Assembly: GCA_002477905.1 (NCBI GenBank)
Contig: DLLB01000084.1
Coordinates: 1 to 9,898, forward strand
Reading direction: 5' to 3'
Length of the DNA: 9,898 nt
DNA from: Clostridiales bacterium UBA7573
GTDB taxonomy: Bacteria > Bacillota > Clostridia > Oscillospirales > CAG-272
Shown: positions 5,921 through 9,898 of the stretch, piece by piece
How the letters are laid out: each line of letters begins with the position of its first letter
Position numbering within the stretch: position 1 is the first letter of the stretch
Notes under the pieces: generated by a model
Databases searched by the model: none
What the model was told of the DNA's origin: nothing
Seen by the model: the letters and a program-made list of their open reading frames with translations, nothing else
Made by a program: the position numbers and the translations under genes

Positions 5921-6232
5921 TTAATCCTGCAAAAAAGCTTCCAACTCTGCCTTGGAGATTACGCCGACGCTCTTTTTAACCAAAACGCCGTTTTTACAAA
6001 TGCAAAGCATCGGAATATTTGCAATCCGGAACTGCATCGCCAAAACCGGCGATGTATCCACATCCACTTTCCCAACTAAAAATTCCGGATGCTCCTCTGC
6101 CACCTGCTCCACAAGCGGAGACAGCATTTTGCAGGGATAGCACCAGTTTGCGTAAAAATCCAACAACACCGGCTTCTCGCTTTTGACGACCAACGTTTCA
6201 AAATTTTCATCTGTAATTTGCATGGGTTGCAT
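5921..6232 (-). CDS. Thioredoxin with WCYPC active site
   Basis: Small redox protein of 103 residues, the normal thioredoxin length. It has no signal peptide or membrane segment, so it is probably cytosolic. The active site is WCYPCK (Cys31, Tyr32, Pro33, Cys34) in LDFYANWCYPCKMLSPL, and the cis-proline is Pro74 in IANIPM. Two features differ from textbook thioredoxin: Tyr in place of the first Gly of WCGPC, and a CIC pair (Cys77, Cys79) directly after the cis-proline loop where family members usually have TLxxF. Three in-frame ATGs occur (6241, 6232, 6223). AAAGGA (6241-6246) overlaps the first and gives usable spacing to 6232, which is chosen. The gene lies 57 bases downstream of the FtsX-type permease on the same strand with no terminator between, so cotranscription is likely. 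The partner protein is unknown. Confidence 0.88.
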   Translation of the reverse strand: MQPMQITDENFETLVVKSEKPVLLDFYANWCYPCKMLSPLVEQVAEEHPEFLVGKVDVDTSPVLAMQFRIANIPMLCICKNGVLVKKSVGVISKAELEAFLQD

Positions 6233-6289
6233 AGCATTCATCCTTTCTTTTTTCCTTCTGTTTTTTAGACTTTCCGGATCGTGCGCCGT

Positions 6290-8950
6290 TTATTCCACGG
6301 ATTTCAGTGCCTCCGCCATGTTGATCTTCCGCAATTTGCGCCGCATAATCAAATTGACCAATGCGGCAAAAAAGAAGGTCAGCACCACAGACAATCCGTA
6401 ACTGAGCGGCAGAATCCGAATGTCAAACGAAATCATATCAATCTGAATCTGCGTCATGACAAAGCGATGTAACAGAATACCGAGCGGGATGCCGAGGATC
6501 ACGCCGAAAGCGGTGAGGATCAGATTTTCCCGAAACACATACGACGCAGTTTCCAGATCGGTAAACCCAAGCACCCGAATCGTCGCAATTTCCCGTATAC
6601 GCTCCGTAATATTGATATTGGTCAGATTATACAGCACAATCCATGCAAGCGCACCGGCACACACCAACACCATCCAAACGATCGCATCCATGCTTTTCAT
6701 CATCTGATCTACGCGTGCGCGCATATCCGCGTTGACCACGACCGCTCCCACTTCCTCCTGCGCCCCAAGCCGTGCCGCAAAGGATTTCAGATCCACACCG
6801 TCCTGCGCCGCAAGATAAGCGGTCTTTGCTTCCGCGGTTGTATCTTTCAGATCGTCCAGATTGACAAACACATAGTTATAAATGTAATTATCAAATATGC
6901 CGGACACCGTGAAGGTACATTCCGTCATATCCGACAGACGGACGGTGACCGGATCGCCGACGCCAACACCAAGACTCTTTGCAAGCGCGTCACTCAAGAG
7001 CGCTTGTCCCGCACCCGGATACGCCACCGGTTTTTTTTGATGATGGAAGTCAATCACGCGCGTTACCGCCTCATCTGCACCGCAAAGCCGTACCGATTTT
7101 ACTTTCCCATCCGCTTGCAGGGCATCCGCTGCGTTTTGGGAAAGGAATGCAACCGTTCGCACAAAATCCGCATTTTCCGAAAGAAACCGTTCTTTGGTTG
7201 TTTCATCAAGCGGCTTTGCAAAGGTGATCTCATAATCATAATGCAAAATCTCGTCGTACTGATAGGTCATCAAATCGGAAATGGAATCGCGAATTCCAAA
7301 GCCGGTCAGAAGCAACGCCGTGCATCCACCAATGCCGAGCATCATCATAATCAACCGCTTTTTGTAACGGAAAATATTGCGGATGGACACCTTGTGTAAA
7401 AATTTGACCTTTTTCCAAAGCTTCGTAAAATGTTCAAGGAACAGCCGTTTTCCGTTCTGCGGTGCGCGCGGGCGCATAAGCGCGGCGGGTTCTTCTTTGA
7501 GTGCCGATACACAACACAATAGCGTCGTTCCCACACAACACAGCAACGCCGCAGCAAGAGAAATACCGAATAACGGCAAAGAAAATACATATAAGATCCG
7601 GTCGGAAAAACCGTACATCAAATTATAGGCTTTCCAAATCACCGCCGGCATCGCATAAGTACCGAGGAAAAATCCGCCGACGCTCCCCAGAATTGCCGCG
7701 CTTCCGGCATAGAACAGATACTTCCATGCAATCTCCTGCCCCCGAAAGCCAAGCGCCTTGCATACGCCGATCTGTGTACGCTGATCTTCCACCATCCGCG
7801 TCATCGTCGTCATGCAGATCAGCGCCGCGACCAAGAAGAAAAACAGCGGGAACACCTTGGCAATCCCATTGACGATCTGCGCGTCATTTTCAAAGCAAAC
7901 ATACCCGACGTTGGCATCCCGTGTCAGTACGTAGGTATTCACAGAGGCAAGCGCCGTTTCCGTGGTATCCATCGCCGTCTGTGCCTGCGCGATCGCGTTC
8001 AATGCCTGTGCAATCCGTGCGCCGGTGTCCGTTTCCGGCGGAAACAGCGCGGAAAGCCCTTGTAACGTCTGTTCGGTTTTGGCAAAATAAGTGCGCAGAG
8101 CGGGGAAATCCGTCGGTTCTCCGTCATATGCCGCAATTCCAGCCGCGGCAAGCTCCTGCAAAAGCGGTTGAAATTTCTGCGCAAGCGCATCTGCGATTTC
8201 CTGTTTTCGCCGTTCCGTACACGTTGCCAAGCATGCCTGCACAGACGCTTCCGCGTCGCGCACTGCTTGTCGGTACTCGTCACTGTACAGAAATCCGCCG
8301 TTTGTCAATGTCAAAAACAATTCGGTATTCGTTTCCGGCGCAAATGCCTCTCGCATCAGATAAACAAAGCAGGAGAGACTGCCGTTGCCGACCGTCGTCG
8401 TCCCCCGTTCAAAGTTAATATAATAGGGAGTGCTGACGATTGCAGTAAGCCGGAATGTGGTTTGCGAAAGTGTATCCAACGTAGCCGCGTCATTTTCTTC
8501 CGAGATCGTAATGATTTTTCCAAGATCCGATGCGTCAAAATAGCGGGAATCGCCCGCACATTCCCCCGGATTTTGCGGAAGCGTACCGGCAAGCACCTGT
8601 AACTGATTGATCTGCCGCGTCATGGAATGCAGGCGCATGGCGCACAACTGTGCGCCTTCCTTTTGTGCAAGCACATCCAGCTGATATGCCCCTTCTGCGG
8701 CTTTCACGCCGGGAAGCGCCGCAAAGCTTTGCACATCCTCCGCAGAAATGCCAAGCGTAGACAGCAGACGGTAATCATACAGAGCGTACTGCGTGACATA
8801 CCGATTGCCGGTTTCCAGCATGGCATCCTGACAGACAGACAATCCCGCAAAAAATCCGACGCCGAGCGCAACGATGGCAAGCAGTGCGAGATACCGTCCA
8901 AGCGTTTGGGTAATTTCGCGGAAAATGTGCTTTCGGAATGCGGTATTCAC
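6290..8950 (-). CDS. FtsX-type ABC transporter permease with two FtsX domains
   Basis: Large membrane protein of 886 residues, the permease of a MacB/FtsX-like ABC system. Members typically act as mechanotransmission or lipoprotein/peptide extrusion devices rather than classical pores. Visible helices are about 19-40, 365-390, 415-440, 458-485 (first core), then 531-552, 755-778, 808-833 and 848-870 (second core). A long extracellular region (41-364) includes a helical, Gln/Ala-rich stretch near 240-335 with coiled-coil character; a second extracellular domain spans about 555-750. Each core carries the FtsX coupling segment: RTQIGVCKALGF after helix 2 and REIATIRVLGF after helix 6. The start is GTG 8950, with AGGAGG (8959-8964) at 8-base spacing. 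The ATPase partner is not encoded beside it in this window, which is unusual because permease and ATPase are normally adjacent. It lies between the Lgt-like gene and thioredoxin, all on one strand. Confidence 0.88.
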   Translation of the reverse strand: MNTAFRKHIFREITQTLGRYLALLAIVALGVGFFAGLSVCQDAMLETGNRYVTQYALYDYRLLSTLGISAEDVQSFAALPGVKAAEGAYQLDVLAQKEGAQLCAMRLHSMTRQINQLQVLAGTLPQNPGECAGDSRYFDASDLGKIITISEENDAATLDTLSQTTFRLTAIVSTPYYINFERGTTTVGNGSLSCFVYLMREAFAPETNTELFLTLTNGGFLYSDEYRQAVRDAEASVQACLATCTERRKQEIADALAQKFQPLLQELAAAGIAAYDGEPTDFPALRTYFAKTEQTLQGLSALFPPETDTGARIAQALNAIAQAQTAMDTTETALASVNTYVLTRDANVGYVCFENDAQIVNGIAKVFPLFFFLVAALICMTTMTRMVEDQRTQIGVCKALGFRGQEIAWKYLFYAGSAAILGSVGGFFLGTYAMPAVIWKAYNLMYGFSDRILYVFSLPLFGISLAAALLCCVGTTLLCCVSALKEEPAALMRPRAPQNGKRLFLEHFTKLWKKVKFLHKVSIRNIFRYKKRLIMMMLGIGGCTALLLTGFGIRDSISDLMTYQYDEILHYDYEITFAKPLDETTKERFLSENADFVRTVAFLSQNAADALQADGKVKSVRLCGADEAVTRVIDFHHQKKPVAYPGAGQALLSDALAKSLGVGVGDPVTVRLSDMTECTFTVSGIFDNYIYNYVFVNLDDLKDTTAEAKTAYLAAQDGVDLKSFAARLGAQEEVGAVVVNADMRARVDQMMKSMDAIVWMVLVCAGALAWIVLYNLTNINITERIREIATIRVLGFTDLETASYVFRENLILTAFGVILGIPLGILLHRFVMTQIQIDMISFDIRILPLSYGLSVVLTFFFAALVNLIMRRKLRKINMAEALKSVE

Positions 8951-9029
8951 GGGTATGTCCTCCTGTTTTTAGATTTGATTTATGAAATAGTACGAACAAA
9001 AAAAGTGCTGAAAACATGCAGGATTCGAC

Positions 9030-9833
9030 TTACTTCGATTTGTTTTCCGAAAGATCATCCGGAAGCGGCAAATCCTCTGCCGGAAGCGCGGAGGGGGAAA
9101 CGCGATACAGACGTTTGAGCAGATACAGCATCACTGCGCCGATGAGGATAAACGCAAGCGACCAGAACTGCGACGGGGAAATCACGCCGAAAAACTGTCC
9201 GCGATGGTCGCCGCGCAAAAATTCCAAAGCAAACCGGAACGCGCCGTAGGCAAACAGATATACCGGCATATTGTACCGGAATTTCTTTTTCAGAAGCAAA
9301 TAGGACAAGACGCCGAACAGAAGGAACAAGAACACCGCCTCGTACAGTTGCGTCGGGTACACCGGACGCGGCAGGCGCGGAAACTTAACGCCCAACACAC
9401 TGTCCGTTTCTTTTCCGTAACAACATCCGGCAAAAAAGCAACCGACGCGTCCGAACGCGTGTGCAATCGTGATACAGCAGGGCGCAATATTCAAAATCTG
9501 CCGCATGGTGCCGTGCAGGCGCCGACGGAACAGAAAATATCCCAAAAGGAACGTCGCAACACCGCCGACAAGTCCGCCAAGGAAGGTGATTCCGCCGAAA
9601 TGAAAGCCTCCCGCGGGATCTTCGATATAATTATACAACGCCTGAAACAGCGCCGCCGCCCCAAATCCAAGGACGATCGAAGCGATCGCATTATAAAAAA
9701 TAAAATCCAAAAAGTCCGTGTGCATAGCCGTTTTTTTCCCATATCCATACAGGACAAGAAAATTGGCAAGCAGACCGACGGCGATCATCACGCCGTACAT
9801 ATGAACGCGCCAAAAAATAGGATCCGGTAACAT
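9030..9833 (-). CDS. Prolipoprotein diacylglyceryl transferase-like protein (divergent Lgt)
   Basis: Polytopic membrane protein of 267 residues in the Lgt family; true Lgt transfers diacylglycerol from phosphatidylglycerol to the lipobox cysteine of prolipoproteins. The fold is recognisable from VHMYGVMIAVG near the N-terminus, GGITFLGGLVGG (80-91), GRVG (128-131, Arg129 matching the essential Arg143 of E. coli Lgt), YPTQLYEA (159-166) and the Tyr/Arg motif YGAFRFALEFLRGD (Tyr196, Arg200). Leu85 replaces the histidine (His103 in E. coli) that true Lgt needs. The asparagine after GRxG is Cys132, and cysteines also occur at 119, 120, 137 and 138. The start is ATG 9833, with GGAGG at 9840-9844; ATG 9839 touches the ribosome binding site and is unlikely. 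It begins the minus-strand set leading to the permease (79-base gap). It may be a paralog with altered chemistry; I withhold the symbol lgt for that reason. Confidence 0.82.
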   Translation of the reverse strand: MLPDPIFWRVHMYGVMIAVGLLANFLVLYGYGKKTAMHTDFLDFIFYNAIASIVLGFGAAALFQALYNYIEDPAGGFHFGGITFLGGLVGGVATFLLGYFLFRRRLHGTMRQILNIAPCCITIAHAFGRVGCFFAGCCYGKETDSVLGVKFPRLPRPVYPTQLYEAVFLFLLFGVLSYLLLKKKFRYNMPVYLFAYGAFRFALEFLRGDHRGQFFGVISPSQFWSLAFILIGAVMLYLLKRLYRVSPSALPAEDLPLPDDLSENKSK

Positions 9834-9870
9834 AGTCATCCTCCGTATGATCGATTCTCAGGATAAATTC

Positions 9871-9876
9871 ATTATA
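9871..9876 (-). promoter_or_regulatory. Probable -10 element of the Lgt-like gene promoter
   Basis: Minus-strand TATAAT with a leader of about 30 bases to ATG 9833. The -35 would lie at or beyond the window edge and cannot be judged. The box sits inside an imperfectly spaced inverted repeat, ATAAATT (9863-9869) and AATTTAT (9882-9888). Confidence 0.4.
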
Positions 9877-9898
9877 CAGCAAATTTATGAACGGCGGG

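Noticed and set aside
6290..8950. Many long open frames on the plus strand opposite the permease
   Set aside because: They lack ribosome binding sites and family features and are explained as antisense shadows of a well-supported gene.
8987..9014. Possible internal promoter before the FtsX permease (TTTTCA, 16 bases, TACTAT on the minus strand)
   Set aside because: Both boxes are poor and the region is AT-rich, so it cannot be told from chance; cotranscription with the Lgt-like gene is simpler.

Overview
The window reads as ordinary chromosome from a Gram-positive, anaerobic-type Firmicute, most likely a gut Clostridia. The grounds are roughly even base composition, strong AGGAGG-type ribosome binding sites, sigma-A-like promoters with 17-base spacers, use of GTG and TTG starts, and gene families typical of that group (ThiN-type thiamine pyrophosphokinase, ECF S component, MocR regulator, Lgt-like CxxxxCC protein). 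The assignment to Clostridia is inference; no rRNA or other taxonomic marker is present. No phage, insertion sequence, CRISPR array, tRNA or rRNA was seen.

Layout. (1) 1-344, minus: the N-terminal third of tryptophanyl-tRNA synthetase (trpS), running off the left edge, with its own promoter at 444-472. (2) 480-1181, minus: thiamine pyrophosphokinase (thiN). Its promoter faces away from that of (3) a complete single-chain ABC exporter, 1381-3255, plus. The 199-base gap between them holds two non-overlapping divergent promoters separated by phased A/T tracts. (4) A 20-bp hairpin at 3309-3353 separates the exporter from a convergent small four-helix membrane protein (3368-3760, minus). (5) A MocR-type regulator (3921-5003, minus) that lacks the C-terminal part of its aminotransferase-like domain is divergent from an ECF-transporter S component (5125-5655, plus). 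Their promoters overlap and share one palindromic -10 element. (6) A second strong hairpin (5732-5776) ends the convergent block. (7) A co-directional minus-strand set follows: Lgt-like protein (9030-9833), then a two-domain FtsX-type ABC permease (6290-8950), then a thioredoxin with a WCYPC active site (5921-6232).

How the genes may work together. MocR plus S component is the most system-like unit: a PLP-type regulator facing a vitamin-uptake subunit, which suggests (but does not prove) vitamin B6-related uptake. The Lgt-like/FtsX/thioredoxin set is envelope-linked. The Lgt-like protein has lost the histidine that is conserved in true Lgt and carries five cysteines around the active-site region, the permease has no ATPase next to it here, and the thioredoxin has extra cysteines. 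No completely novel system is evident; the points most worth checking are the shared-promoter regulatory region, the truncated MocR and the divergent Lgt-like protein.

No gene-free stretch exceeds 300 bases. The longest is 5656-5920 (265 bases), which holds the bidirectional terminator and an unexplained 144-base tail.
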